Assembly: GCA_022340645.1 (NCBI GenBank)
Contig: JAJDNP010000013.1
Span: 1 to 64,000, forward strand
Direction: 5' to 3'
Length of the DNA: 64,000 bases
Source of the DNA: Gammaproteobacteria bacterium
GTDB taxonomy: Bacteria; Pseudomonadota; Gammaproteobacteria; SZUA-229
Shown here: piece after piece, positions 8,508-17,810 of the stretch
Position numbering within the stretch: the first letter of the stretch is position 1
Layout of the letters: every line of letters begins with the position of its first letter
Notes under the pieces: model-generated
Database searches by the model: none
Seen by the model: the letters and a program-made list of their open reading frames with translations, nothing else
What the model was told of the DNA's origin: nothing
Program-made: the position numbers and the translations under genes

Positions 8508-8688
8508 TTAGGCAACTCTGATTAATTATCATAAAGTTCTGCGGGCTTGTAAGCGTGCAGATTCAAGGCAAGGTTTGCAATGTATGGCGCTTCCATTGAT
8601 AAGCGCAATAACGCTGAAAATGTGCGCTTCAAAGCCCGCCCTGTGGGGCGATGCCCGAATTTATGTTAATTAATCACAGTCGCCTTAA
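8508..8688. mobile_element. MITE-like element, copy 2 (181 bp)
   Basis: The terminal inverted repeats are TTTAGGCAACTCTGATTAAT at the left and ATTAATCACAGTCGCCTTAA at the right. Inside, GCAGATTCAAGGCA and CTTCAAAGCCCGCC match the reverse complement of the right half of the element at 2344-2613. It has no coding capacity. It fills the gap in front of the YbiX-like gene. Confidence 0.75.
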
Positions 8689-8706
8689 ACATGCGCAGAG
8701 AAAATT

Positions 8707-9381
8707 ATGCTTGTTACTATTCCTGAGGTACTAAACAAAGAAGAGATCAGCCTGATTCAGGACCTTATGGCCACCGCCAATTTTCGTGAAGGCACCGCCT
8801 CTGCCGGCAGCGAGGCGCGGCGCGTTAAAAATAATCACGAGATGTTTATTTCGGAGATCGAAACGCAGCGGCTGAACAACCTGGTAATGGGCAGCCTGGT
8901 GCGGAATCCGACTTACATAGCAGCAGCATTTGCCAAAAGAATTGCCACCCCCTTCTACGCGAAATATACCACAGGCATGTATTATGGCAATCATATCGAT
9001 GATCCTGTCATGGGGCCGCCCAGCCAGCGTTATCGCACCGATATATCCATCACTATATTTCTTAATGAACCGGAAGCTTATGACGGCGGCGAACTGATCA
9101 TCAGCACTACCTACGGCGAGCAGAAAGTTAAACTTGCTGCCGGCCATGCGGTGCTCTACCCTTCCTCGAGCACCCACCGGGTAGCAGAAGTAACGCGAGG
9201 CGAACGCATGGTTGCAGTCACCTGGTTACAAAGCACCATCCGCGACCCGGCAAAACGCGAAATTTTATATAACCTGAGCCAGGCACGAGAAACCCTGATA
9301 CAAACCGCACCGGAATCAAAAGAGCTTGAACTGCTGAGCAACAGTTATGTTAATTTACTGAGAATGTGGTCAGATATTTAA
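8707..9381 (+). CDS. PKHD-type Fe(II)/2OG hydroxylase (YbiX/PiuC family)
   Basis: A 224-residue Fe(II)/2-oxoglutarate oxygenase of the YbiX/PiuC class. Start MLVTIPEVLNKEEI, iron ligands H96 and D98 in GNHIDDP, distal H157 in SSTHRVAEV, and the 2-oxoglutarate Arg in TRGERMVAVTW. Length is usual for the family. Homologues are often linked to TonB-dependent siderophore receptors, but none is present here and the substrate is unknown. The MITE-like element lies immediately upstream, ending 18 bp before the ATG. Confidence 0.92.
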   Translation: MLVTIPEVLNKEEISLIQDLMATANFREGTASAGSEARRVKNNHEMFISEIETQRLNNLVMGSLVRNPTYIAAAFAKRIATPFYAKYTTGMYYGNHIDDPVMGPPSQRYRTDISITIFLNEPEAYDGGELIISTTYGEQKVKLAAGHAVLYPSSSTHRVAEVTRGERMVAVTWLQSTIRDPAKREILYNLSQARETLIQTAPESKELELLSNSYVNLLRMWSDI

Positions 9382-9400
9382 TGTTATATCAGAAATATTT

Positions 9401-9655
9401 TGTCCACAGATGAATACACTAAAATGCCGGGAGCATTTTGAACCTTCGCCAGTACGGTCCGAAGGACATAGCGCAGGAGGCGCGTAGTAAATAAACACAG
9501 ATTAAACTATGTTATTGATCCTGCGTCATTTTGAGCGTGAGCGAAATGTTTTGAACGATTAATAAATAGATACAGCCAAACGTAGCTCACCAGCTTTCTG
9601 GATGACAAAAAATAACATGTTTTTTATCTGCGTTCATCTGTGGATATCGATTTTT
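9401..9655. repeat. CCACAGATGAA inverted repeat with inserted element
   Basis: The left arm TCCACAGATGAATAC is followed by a 71-bp insertion and then AAATAAACACAGATT. The right arm at about 9633-9655, reverse complemented, reads TCCACAGATGAACGCAGATA. This is the same architecture as at 5207-5427 with a different arm sequence. The centre holds CATTTTGAGCGTGAGCGAAA, similar to the centre of the repeat at 58136. Confidence 0.65.
9418..9488 (+). repeat. Four-hairpin repeat element, copy 5
   Basis: 71 bp, ACTA to TAGT. Hairpins 1, 3 and 4 are intact. Hairpin 2 is damaged (CCTTCGCCAGTACGG). It is inserted after GATGAATAC in the left arm of the surrounding inverted repeat. Confidence 0.8.
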
Positions 9656-9798
9656 TGCTTTGCCAGAAAATTGTATTCGTAACAGTGACACTTGTCAGTT
9701 TAGGCAAATCCCTGATAGCACATTTGTCTCGATTGGTGCAATCTAATGCCGTTTGATATGCAGTATTGCGTGATAACTTTATAGTAAGGAGAATTGTG

Positions 9799-10311
9799 AT
9801 GGCTGAAAAAGAAAAAAAATCTGAAGTTGTACCGGTTAAAAAAGAGGCTGCTCGAGCTGAACCGCAGCATTTACTAAGCCCGTTCGAAGATATGGAAAGG
9901 TTAATGGAAGACTTTTTCCCCAGGTCGTGGCTGCGCCGTTACAAACATGAATGGCCGTCTTTTGGCACATTGAGCCAGCCGTTTAAAGGCCAGATGCCGA
10001 AAGTCGATATCATAGATCGTGACAATGAAATATTCATTCGTGCCGAGTTACCCGGTGTTGATAAAAAAGACATCGATATTTCGATGACAGATAACACTGT
10101 CACCATTAAGGGCGAAACCAGCAAAGAGGAAAAAGAAGAGAAAGGTGATTACTACCGCTGTGAAACGTCGCGCGGTTCTTATACCCGTACCTTATCTTTA
10201 CCGGCCGGGGTCAATGCAGAAAAAACAAGTGCAACATTCAAGGATGGTGTACTTGAGCTGACCATGCCAAAAATGGAACAGGCCAAACGTCGAAATATTG
10301 AAGTGAAATAA
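9799..10311 (+). CDS. Small heat-shock protein, Hsp20 family
   Basis: An ATP-independent holdase chaperone of 170 residues. A charged N-terminal arm is followed by a motif SPFEDMERLMEDFFPR. The alpha-crystallin domain begins near residue 60 (PKVDIIDRDNEIFIRAELPG), and the closing A-x-x-x-n-G-V-L motif appears as ATFKDGVLELTMPK. ATG 9799 is chosen because of TAAGGAG 9 bp upstream; 11 codons further upstream are not needed. Sequence CTTGTCA about 110 bp upstream with CCCTGAT 12 bp later is a weak candidate for a heat-shock sigma promoter. Confidence 0.93.
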   Translation: MAEKEKKSEVVPVKKEAARAEPQHLLSPFEDMERLMEDFFPRSWLRRYKHEWPSFGTLSQPFKGQMPKVDIIDRDNEIFIRAELPGVDKKDIDISMTDNTVTIKGETSKEEKEEKGDYYRCETSRGSYTRTLSLPAGVNAEKTSATFKDGVLELTMPKMEQAKRRNIEVK

Positions 10312-10466
10312 GGCAGGCCAGCTCTGTACTACCCTCTCTGAGCGAGTCTGGTTTTTACCTGCCATGGAGCGGCGGGATCCATTTCAGGTAAACTATTTGC
10401 AATTGACCTGGCGTTTTATAAAAGTGTTTGTAACGGAAAAAATAACTTAAACAAAAGAGATTTGTA

Positions 10467-11135
10467 GTGTCACAGGCAAGTATTTTTATCGTTGATGATC
10501 ACCCGCTTGTACGTCATGGAATGCACCAGCTTATTGATGGCGAACCTGAACTGCGTGTCTGTGGCGAAGCTGCCAGTGTGCATGAAACGCTTATGTTGCT
10601 CACAGAAACCAGGCCCGACCTGGCAATAATCGACCTGTCACTGCCTGATGGAAACGGCCTCGAACTGATAAAGCACCTGCTCGCCAGGTTTCCAGAACTT
10701 TCAATTCTTGTCTCCTCCATGCATGATGAAAGCATGTTCGCTGAACGCGCACTGAAATTAGGCGCTAAAGGTTACATATGCAAATCGGCAACCGGTGATG
10801 AAGTCATTAATGCGGTCAGGCAAATACTTAACGGAAAAAAATATATCAGCGAGCACCTGTCAGAACAGCTGGCGAAAAACAATGCAATTACCCCAACATC
10901 GGCAGAACTTTCACCGGTTAACCTGCTGTCAAATCGCGAACTCGAAGTATTTGAACTTATCGGCCGCGGTCTTGGCACGGGTGAGATTGCGAGCAATCTC
11001 AATCTCAGCATCAAAACCATCGAATCACATCGTGCCAATATTAAAAAGAAGCTGGGGCTTGGCAATGCAGGCGAGCTGACACGCCGAGCCATACAGTGGT
11101 CACTGGAATCAAACCATCTTGAAGTACTCGAATAA
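10467..11135 (+). CDS. NarL/FixJ-type response regulator
   Basis: A receiver domain (residues 1-120) with acidic pair DDH near 10, phospho-acceptor Asp in IIDLSLPDG and Lys in GYICKSA. It is followed by a LuxR-type HTH (about 152-215: LLSNRELEVFELIGRGL then SIKTIESHRANIKKKLG). GTG start at 10467. The large kinase gene begins 147 bp downstream on the same strand and carries a HisKA_3 module of the type that pairs with this class, so the two probably form one system. The regulon is unknown. Confidence 0.93.
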   Translation: MSQASIFIVDDHPLVRHGMHQLIDGEPELRVCGEAASVHETLMLLTETRPDLAIIDLSLPDGNGLELIKHLLARFPELSILVSSMHDESMFAERALKLGAKGYICKSATGDEVINAVRQILNGKKYISEHLSEQLAKNNAITPTSAELSPVNLLSNRELEVFELIGRGLGTGEIASNLNLSIKTIESHRANIKKKLGLGNAGELTRRAIQWSLESNHLEVLE

Positions 11136-11281
11136 GCCAATGCTTGAATTACGTTACAGTTCATCTCAAAAAATCAACACCTGCCAACATTGCTGCCGCC
11201 AGCAAAACAGTCATCGCTGCCAGGCTGGCTATATAAACGCCCTGCATTTAGGTTTAATATGCAAACACCCTGAATGCGAAC

Positions 11282-14200
11282 ATGAGTGGCTCGATGCCCC
11301 AATCTAACTCTAAATCTGACCCCGAATCGAACAATAACAAGCCGCAGCAGAAACAATCCGGCGGCACCAGAAAAACAGATACCGCAGATAACAATCAGCC
11401 AGATTTTCCCATTGTCGGCATAGGCGCTTCCGCCGGCGGCCTTAATGCTTATAAAACTTTTTTCTCACACATGCCGGACAATAGCAATATAGCTTTTGTG
11501 CTGGTGCCGCACCTGGATCCCGGCCATCAAAGCCTGATGGTTGAATTGCTTTCCAAACAGACGGTCATGCCGGTTTGCGAGGTGACAGATAAAATGCAGG
11601 TAGAACCCAATCACGTTTACATCATCCCGCCAGCACGTTACCTGGAAATACAAAAGCGCAAGCTGCTACTGAGTACACCGCCGAAACCACGAGGTGTAGA
11701 AAACGCCATCGACACTTTCCTGCTCTCCCTGGCACAGGACCAGGAGGAACGCGCCATTGGCATCATTCTGTCGGGTACCGGTTCATATGGCACCTCAGGT
11801 CTGCAGGCGATCAAGGCAAACGGCGGCATGGCCATGGTGCAGCATCCCGATACTGCCGAATATGACAGTATGCCACAAAATGCGATCGACACCGGCTGCA
11901 TCGATTACATTCTGGCGCCCGAGCAAATGCCAGAGGAACTAATTAAATACACACAGCATGCCTATATCAGGGGCGACTGGAAATCCGCTGCACTGCCGGA
12001 AACAGATCAGGACCAGCTTAACCATATTCTTGCCCTGCTGCGCGCCCGTCTGAAATATGATTTTCGCTGCTACCGCAAAACCATGCTGCTGCGCCGTATT
12101 CAACGCCGCATGGGTCTTAACCATGTAGACCGACTCAGTGACTATCTCGAGTTGCTGCGAAATGATGCAAATGAAGTTGATCGACTGTATCGCGACCTGC
12201 TGATCAGCGTGACCGGCTTTTTCCGTGACGCCGAAGCCTGGAATGAACTGGAGCAGCGTGTACTGCCGCAATTAGTCGAGCGCTGTGAAGCCGATAATCC
12301 GGTGCGCGTATGGGTCCCCGGCTGCGCTACCGGTGAAGAAGCCTATTCCATCGCCATGCTGCTGATAGAACAGTTTTCGGCAATGCAGAAACAGCCCGAT
12401 CTCAAGATATACGCCACTGACATCGACGAAAACGCACTTGAGTTTGCCCGCCAGGGTATTTATCCGCAAAGCATCACCGCCGATATTTCGGCAAAACGTT
12501 TAGCACAGTTTTTTACAGCAACCGAGAGCCACTACCAGGTCAGGAAACAGCTGCGCGAGTCGGTAGTATTTGCTGCTCAAAACCTGATCAGCGACGCACC
12601 TTTCTCCAAACTCGACCTGATCATCTGCCGTAATGTCCTTATTTACCTCGATCCCGAGGTGCAGCGTAAAGTCATTTCACTTTTCCACTTCGCGCTGCAC
12701 GAAGACGGCTATTTATTTCTCGGTTCCTCGGAAACTGTCGGCCGCCAGGTGAACATGTTTGAAACTGTATCCAAAAAGTGGCGACTGTTCCGGCGCATTG
12801 GTCCGACACGGCACGATTTGATCAATTTCCCGATTATATCGAGTTACACACGTCGCGGTTTGTTGCAGCCGCTGACAGAACCTCGCAGTAGCCGCGAAGT
12901 TAATTATGCGGAACTGACCCAGCACCAGCTACTGCAGGACTATGGCCCTGCTTCGGCGCTGATCAACCGCAAGTATGAAATTCTGTATTTTTATGGCGCT
13001 ACCGGCGACTTCCTGGAATCCCCCACAGGCGAACCAACCCGCGACCTGATAGCCATGGCGCGCGAGGGTTTACGCACCAGACTTCGCGCCACCTGCCACA
13101 AAGCTATTCGGGAGAACCAGCCGGTTTCTGACAGCAGCGCACGTGTCAAAAACAACAACACGTGGCAGCCCTGCAGCATTACGGTCAAACCCATTGTTGA
13201 TTCAAAACAGGCGGAAGGTCTGCTGCTGGTAACTTTCCAGTTGAATAAAGAATACCTGCCGATAAAAGCCGAGAAGACCGAATATACAGCAGAACAGGAA
13301 TCGTCACAGGTAACCCAGCTGGAATATGAACTCAAATCCACGCGTGAAGACCTGCAAAGCACGATTGAGGAAATGGAAAGTTCTAATGAAGAACTAAAAG
13401 CCTCAAATGAAGAAATCATGTCGATGAATGAAGAACTGCAGTCCTCAAATGAAGAACTGGAAACGTCAAAAGAAGAGCTGCAGTCGCTCAACGAAGAGCT
13501 CAGTACGGTCAACAATCAGCTGCAGGACAAAGTCGAGCAGCTGGACCAGGCGAATAATGACATGATCAACCTGCTCAACAGCACCAACATTGCCACGCTG
13601 TTTCTGGATGCCGAGTTACACATCAAACAGTTCACTCCGGCAACCGGCAAACTGCTCAAGCTGATCAACAGCGATAACGGGCGGGCAATCAACACTTTTG
13701 CCACAGAATTCACCGGTACTGACCTGCTGGATGACGCGCACCGCGTTCTGCAAAACCTGGCCCCGGTGGAAAAAGAAATTCATACCGCTGAGGGCCGGAA
13801 TTACCTGCGCCGCATTCTGCCCTACCGCACCCCGGACAATCGCATCGAGGGCGTGGTCATCACATTTTTTGATATTACCGAACGTGTCAAATCCGAGGCG
13901 CAGTCGCGTCGCCTCGCCACCGTACTGCAAGATTCCAACGATGCTATTACGGTGCATGATTTAGATGGAAATATTATAACCTGGAACCACGGCGCCGAAC
14001 TGATATACGGTTACACAGAAAGTGAAGCATTGAAGATGAATGTGCACCAGCTGGTACCCGCTAACAGCCAGGATGAAGGACTGGAGTACATAAAACTGGT
14101 AGCTGGAGGTAAAGCAGTTAACTCGTTTGATGCACGGCGGCAGACCAAAGACGGCAAAGTGCTTGATATGTGGATGACGGTGACCCCACAGTATGATGAA

Positions 14201-15628
14201 GCAGGCCGACTGGTGGCCATTGCCACCACAGAACGTGATATCAGTGAACGCAGGCATATAGACGAACTTCGTACACAAAATGAACGACTGCTAAGCATGG
14301 TCGAACAGCTGCCCGCTGGCGCTGTTTTTGTCTCATCGAATAATATCAGAATGAACCGCGCCGCTGAGCGACTCACAGGATATAAACGTGACGAACTTAA
14401 AACAGTTGACCGGTGGTTTAACCAGCTGCATGGCAATGATGCCGACAAAATCCGAAGCATGTATGAAAAAGCTCGTGCGAAGGGATTCAGCGAAACCAGC
14501 GGGCCTATCCTTATCATTTGCAAGAACGGAAGCAGGCGCTTTATTGAGTTCGCAGCCTACCGCTTTGATCATAGTGAAATTTGGCTGATGCATGACCTGA
14601 CTGAGCGCATGCATTACGAAAAGCAGCTGGAAACCAGCCAGCGTCGGCTGCATGCAATCATGGATAATGCGGCAGAATCCATTATTGTCATCGATAAAAC
14701 CGGCGCGATTACCGATTACAATGCCGCATCTGAAAAACTATTTGGCTATCACGCCGATGAAGTCATTGGCCAAAATGTCAGCATGCTAATGCCATCACCA
14801 TATCGTGAGCAGCATGACAGTTACCTGGCAAAATTTTTAAAGACAGGAAAAACGTTATATGGTGACAAAAAGAGGGAATTGCCCGGCCTTCGTAAAGATG
14901 GCGCCATCATTCCACTTGAGCTAAATATTACTACGATTGATCATCTTGACCTGTTCTGCGGCATTATACGTGACCTCAGTCAACAGAGGGCTCTGGAGAA
15001 AGAAGTCGCTGATATCTGTTCACTGGAACAGGAGCGCATCGGGCAGGACATACATGACGGGCTGGGCCAGCAGCTAACAGGTTTAGGCATGATGATATCC
15101 AGCCTGAAACGTGAACTGGCGCGTGAAAACATCCCGCAAAGTGCAAAAATGGATGAAATTATCAGTTACTTACAAAAGGCGGCGGAAGATAGCCGCACAC
15201 TATCGCGCGGCATGGCGCCGATGTCGATAGAAACGCTGGGACTGGAAGACGCGATTAAACTGCTGGCTAATGATGTGCAGAAAGTAACAGGGATTAAATG
15301 TACTTATGAATCGTCGCAACCCGTCAATATCAGTGACAACACAATTTCTATCCAGATTTACCGTATCGTCCAGGAAGCGGTCAATAATGCGGTGAAACAT
15401 GCCAATGCTAAAAATATCAGGATTACAATGAGTAACATCGGCCACTTTGAACTTAGCGTCAGTGATGATGGCGATGGTTTTCAGGTTAGCGATGAAACAT
15501 TCAAAAATAGTCTAGGTGTTCGTATTATGCGCTACCGCGCTGGCACCATAGGCTGCAACCTCCATATTGCAACATCACCGCAAGGCACGGTGATCCACTG
15601 CAAACACCTGTACAAGGCTTTTGATTAA
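11282..15628 (+). CDS. CheB-CheR-PAS histidine kinase fusion
   Basis: A 1448-residue cytoplasmic sensor. Domains in order: CheB-type methylesterase (about 43-225; GIGASAGG), CheR methyltransferase (about 245-500; [21 protein letters not shown]), a Glu/Ser-rich coiled coil (about 673-755), four PAS-like domains (about 760-1236), HisKA_3 with H1258 in DIHDGLGQQ, and an HATPase ending at the C-terminus. The CheB nucleophile Ser and the His of VPHLDPGH are present, but the usual Asp of the GSDG loop is Tyr169 (GTGSYGTSG), so esterase activity is doubtful. No chemoreceptor or flagellar genes are near. The upstream NarL-type regulator is the likely partner. Confidence 0.93.
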   Translation: MSGSMPQSNSKSDPESNNNKPQQKQSGGTRKTDTADNNQPDFPIVGIGASAGGLNAYKTFFSHMPDNSNIAFVLVPHLDPGHQSLMVELLSKQTVMPVCEVTDKMQVEPNHVYIIPPARYLEIQKRKLLLSTPPKPRGVENAIDTFLLSLAQDQEERAIGIILSGTGSYGTSGLQAIKANGGMAMVQHPDTAEYDSMPQNAIDTGCIDYILAPEQMPEELIKYTQHAYIRGDWKSAALPETDQDQLNHILALLRARLKYDFRCYRKTMLLRRIQRRMGLNHVDRLSDYLELLRNDANEVDRLYRDLLISVTGFFRDAEAWNELEQRVLPQLVERCEADNPVRVWVPGCATGEEAYSIAMLLIEQFSAMQKQPDLKIYATDIDENALEFARQGIYPQSITADISAKRLAQFFTATESHYQVRKQLRESVVFAAQNLISDAPFSKLDLIICRNVLIYLDPEVQRKVISLFHFALHEDGYLFLGSSETVGRQVNMFETVSKKWRLFRRIGPTRHDLINFPIISSYTRRGLLQPLTEPRSSREVNYAELTQHQLLQDYGPASALINRKYEILYFYGATGDFLESPTGEPTRDLIAMAREGLRTRLRATCHKAIRENQPVSDSSARVKNNNTWQPCSITVKPIVDSKQAEGLLLVTFQLNKEYLPIKAEKTEYTAEQESSQVTQLEYELKSTREDLQSTIEEMESSNEELKASNEEIMSMNEELQSSNEELETSKEELQSLNEELSTVNNQLQDKVEQLDQANNDMINLLNSTNIATLFLDAELHIKQFTPATGKLLKLINSDNGRAINTFATEFTGTDLLDDAHRVLQNLAPVEKEIHTAEGRNYLRRILPYRTPDNRIEGVVITFFDITERVKSEAQSRRLATVLQDSNDAITVHDLDGNIITWNHGAELIYGYTESEALKMNVHQLVPANSQDEGLEYIKLVAGGKAVNSFDARRQTKDGKVLDMWMTVTPQYDEAGRLVAIATTERDISERRHIDELRTQNERLLSMVEQLPAGAVFVSSNNIRMNRAAERLTGYKRDELKTVDRWFNQLHGNDADKIRSMYEKARAKGFSETSGPILIICKNGSRRFIEFAAYRFDHSEIWLMHDLTERMHYEKQLETSQRRLHAIMDNAAESIIVIDKTGAITDYNAASEKLFGYHADEVIGQNVSMLMPSPYREQHDSYLAKFLKTGKTLYGDKKRELPGLRKDGAIIPLELNITTIDHLDLFCGIIRDLSQQRALEKEVADICSLEQERIGQDIHDGLGQQLTGLGMMISSLKRELARENIPQSAKMDEIISYLQKAAEDSRTLSRGMAPMSIETLGLEDAIKLLANDVQKVTGIKCTYESSQPVNISDNTISIQIYRIVQEAVNNAVKHANAKNIRITMSNIGHFELSVSDDGDGFQVSDETFKNSLGVRIMRYRAGTIGCNLHIATSPQGTVIHCKHLYKAFD

Positions 15629-15786
15629 AATTAATTAATAATACGCGCTGAGTAACAGCTGCGCAGGCAACTCAAAAAAAGCAGTTCAGACGTCAGTTGA
15701 CAGCAAAGACCAGCAACGCAACTGGCTGACTCATATCAAGTAAATAAGTGAACTTCAGCATACTCATGATTATTGCAAAATAGTAC

Positions 15787-15828
15787 AAAAAAAAAGCCGC
15801 GACAGCACCATGTCGCGGCTTTTTTGTA
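15787..15828. terminator. Bidirectional rho-independent terminator
   Basis: GCCGCGACA and TGTCGCGGC pair around a GCACCA loop, with a long A-run before and a T-run after. It serves both the plus-strand kinase gene and the minus-strand cluster that converges on it. Confidence 0.9.
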
Positions 15829-15856
15829 AAATAGCGTTTTAAATCGAAGGACAGGC

Positions 15857-16060
15857 TTATCTGTGAGAACCGGCTTCTTCGTGCGCCAGGTCAACAACTT
15901 TCATAGCCAGTTCCATGTATTTCTGACGGTAACCGTCTAAATCAGAACCTGCTTCCGGTGTAAAATAATCCTGCGGATCTATGCCGCTACTGTGCTCGTG
16001 CTCAATAAATTTCTTCTGCATTTCCAGCATTTCTTTGATTAATTCTGTTTTACTGCTCAT
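15857..16060 (-). CDS. Small acidic protein of unknown function, 67 residues
   Basis: A helical, charged protein starting MSSKTELIKEMLEMQKKF, with a central SGIDPQDYFTPEAG turn and a second helix ending VVDLAHEEAG. No Cys, signal or membrane segment. It is the last gene of the minus-strand group opposite dsrA and is followed by the terminator at 15787. Upstream GGTGAAAC is a weak ribosome binding site. I do not recognise the family. Its place beside a DsrC paralogue suggests a role in the same process, which is inference only. Confidence 0.75.
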   Translation of the reverse strand: MSSKTELIKEMLEMQKKFIEHEHSSGIDPQDYFTPEAGSDLDGYRQKYMELAMKVVDLAHEEAGSHR

Positions 16061-16204
16061 GATGTTTCACCTTTGAATGTGTGAAAGGCCACGGTAGACC
16101 CTGTATTTTTGAATTCGTTATTTAAAATAATTTTAGCCTGCCGGATATCTTACCCATATATCTAAAAATGGGAAGAAATAAAGCTAAATATTCGCCTGTT
16201 ATTT

Positions 16205-16528
16205 TTAATAACCGCCTTTGCGAGTACTTTGCGGACAACCGCCGATCTTCAGCCCCTGTTTTGACGGCATATTAGGAAACATTTCGTACATTTCCTTGGA
16301 AGTCAGTTTACGTCCCCAGAGTTTCCCCATCGCTTTCATAATAGTACGCTCATTTGGCTCGTTACCATCCAGCGTTTCCTTGCGAACATATTTTACAACG
16401 TCCCAGTGCTCTGGTGTAGGATCAATACCTTCTTCAGCAAATATTTCTGCTGCAATTTCTTCGTTCCAGTCACTGGCGTTCACCAGGTAACCATTTTCTG
16501 TTCTTTCAACTGAGTTAAGTGCCGACAT
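16205..16528 (-). CDS. DsrC/TusE-family paralogue lacking redox cysteines
   Basis: The 107-residue protein has the DsrC fold signature: NGYLVNASDWNEEIAAEIFA, PTPEHWDVVKYVR, KAMGKLWGRKL and EMFPNMPSKQG. In true DsrC the C-terminal arm is KQACKYAGLPKPTGCV with two redox cysteines. Here it reads KQGLKIGGCPQSTRKGGY. Both canonical Cys are gone and a single Cys sits at a different place, with two extra residues. It therefore cannot form the DsrC trisulfide in the usual way. Cysteine-less homologues have been grouped as RspA, proposed to be regulatory. It lies in the minus-strand group divergent from dsrA. Confidence 0.88.
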   Translation of the reverse strand: MSALNSVERTENGYLVNASDWNEEIAAEIFAEEGIDPTPEHWDVVKYVRKETLDGNEPNERTIMKAMGKLWGRKLTSKEMYEMFPNMPSKQGLKIGGCPQSTRKGGY

Positions 16529-16777
16529 GTTTGTTTCACCTTTTATTTCACATTATTAAATAATTGCAATGAAAAAATTGGCGCGAATATTAACGGAATA
16601 CACCTGTTTTTTCCAGTATTACAAAATAGATAAGTAAAAAACTTTTCTGATGGGTAACCTGTCATCGTAACATTATTAACCCGGCGGCAATATATCGTAT
16701 TCAGGGCTACAGATATGTGTCATCGCTAAAGACTGCACAAATATGCACATTCTTACTTTATATCCAGCGACGGTAAA

Positions 16778-17485
16778 TTACTTAATGCCTGTGAAATGAG
16801 ACTTGTCTTCGGTCTCGCCAACCGCCTTGATACCTTTATGCGGAATAAAAATACCGCAGCCATAATGACGGTGAGGACCGAAACCTTTTTCCTGCAATGC
16901 TACCGATGCCGCCTTGTCAAGATCAGCGATCATCAGGCTTCGCGTTTGAATAGTTTCACCATTGGCTTCGAATTCATGCCCTATTCCACAGAGCAGCTTG
17001 CGCGCCTGAATGTCTCGAGATTGCATGCCTTCAACCACCCATTGCAGAAAGTCTTCTTCATTCAAACCTTCCGGTACGACAACATAGCGGGCAAAAATCG
17101 TGGCAAACGGTTCAACAGCCTTACTGGACATTTTACCGATTGAAACGGAATAGCCGGCAACATCTAGCACCTTGCCAACCAGTTTACCGGCATCATCTAT
17201 GCGCGTTACCGGCACCCGCAAATTCATACGTGTGCGCTTTGAAAGCTGAATAAGTTCACCATCAGCCGGGCGCTCCCAGCCATTACCGGAAGCCGCGCCA
17301 TGTATCTGGTGCACACCCACCTCAGGCTCGTCTTTAATCCAGGGCAGCACCGCGTATAGCGCCTGTGACAGTTCCCATGCATGAGATGTCGGTATTTGCC
17401 TGCAGTCAATTTTGAAACTCAGGTCAATCACCTTGTCAGAGCGCGTTACATCATCTATTTTTTTGTTTTCTTCTTGCCAGTACAT
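16778..17485 (-). CDS. Cas6/Cmx6-like protein (type I-MYXAN Cas6 family), no CRISPR array
   Basis: The 235-residue protein resembles the Cas6/Cmx6 family of CRISPR RNA processing endonucleases. It starts MYWQEE, has a first ferredoxin-like segment with LSFKIDCRQIPTSHAWELS, then GVHQIHGAASGNGWERP and RTRMNLRVPV. It closes with a glycine-rich loop GFGPHRHYGCGIFIPHKGI, the Cas6 hallmark. A His (HIHG, PHRH) could be catalytic. There are no repeats, spacers or other cas genes in the window. Neighbours are a 62-residue unknown, a TauD-like enzyme and a DsrC paralogue. It may act on a cellular RNA or have lost nuclease function. Family assignment is from memory of motifs. Confidence 0.7.
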   Translation of the reverse strand: MYWQEENKKIDDVTRSDKVIDLSFKIDCRQIPTSHAWELSQALYAVLPWIKDEPEVGVHQIHGAASGNGWERPADGELIQLSKRTRMNLRVPVTRIDDAGKLVGKVLDVAGYSVSIGKMSSKAVEPFATIFARYVVVPEGLNEEDFLQWVVEGMQSRDIQARKLLCGIGHEFEANGETIQTRSLMIADLDKAASVALQEKGFGPHRHYGCGIFIPHKGIKAVGETEDKSHFTGIK

Positions 17486-17534
17486 AAATTTCTACTTAAA
17501 TCATGCCATTATTTTTTTAGGCAACACCGGTTAA

Positions 17535-17723
17535 TTATAGTTTCGAGGTAAATGCCGCTTCCAGTTTATCTTCCCAGTCAGCCGGGGTATCTGTAAACGG
17601 CGGTTTCACATCCATACGAAAAAACAGCTCTCCCGCTGCAGCACGTTTCTTGAGCTCGTTTTTAAGCTGCTCAAAATTTTCCATGTCAGGATTCTGAATC
17701 AGCACTTCACTTAACCACAACAT
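17535..17723 (-). CDS. Small protein of unknown function, 62 residues
   Basis: A soluble protein starting MLWLSEVLIQNPDM and ending ADWEDKLEAAFTSKL, with a basic centre (KNELKKRAAAGE). The stop lies 50 bp before the Cas6-like start and the start 66 bp after the TauD-like stop, so all three are probably co-transcribed. No known motif. The start is supported only by spacing and an AGG about 10 bp upstream. Function unknown. Confidence 0.65.
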   Translation of the reverse strand: MLWLSEVLIQNPDMENFEQLKNELKKRAAAGELFFRMDVKPPFTDTPADWEDKLEAAFTSKL

Positions 17724-17742
17724 TTCTAAAACCTCATTAAAC

Positions 17743-17810
17743 CAGTTTTAAGTTACATGTTTTAAGTAGTAAGTTTTTAATTTGTAACTTATAACTTAAA
17801 ACTTTCAACT
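17743..17810. repeat. AT-rich AGTTTTAAGTTA inverted repeat, copy 1
   Basis: AGTTTTAAGTTACA at the left and TGTAACTTATAACTTAAAACT at the right form an AT-rich hairpin. Similar pairs lie at 35001-35096 and 62107-62175. It overlaps the last codons of the TauD-like gene. Confidence 0.65.

Noticed and set aside
10321-10466. Terminator after the Hsp20 gene
   Set aside because: No stable stem followed by a T-run could be found.
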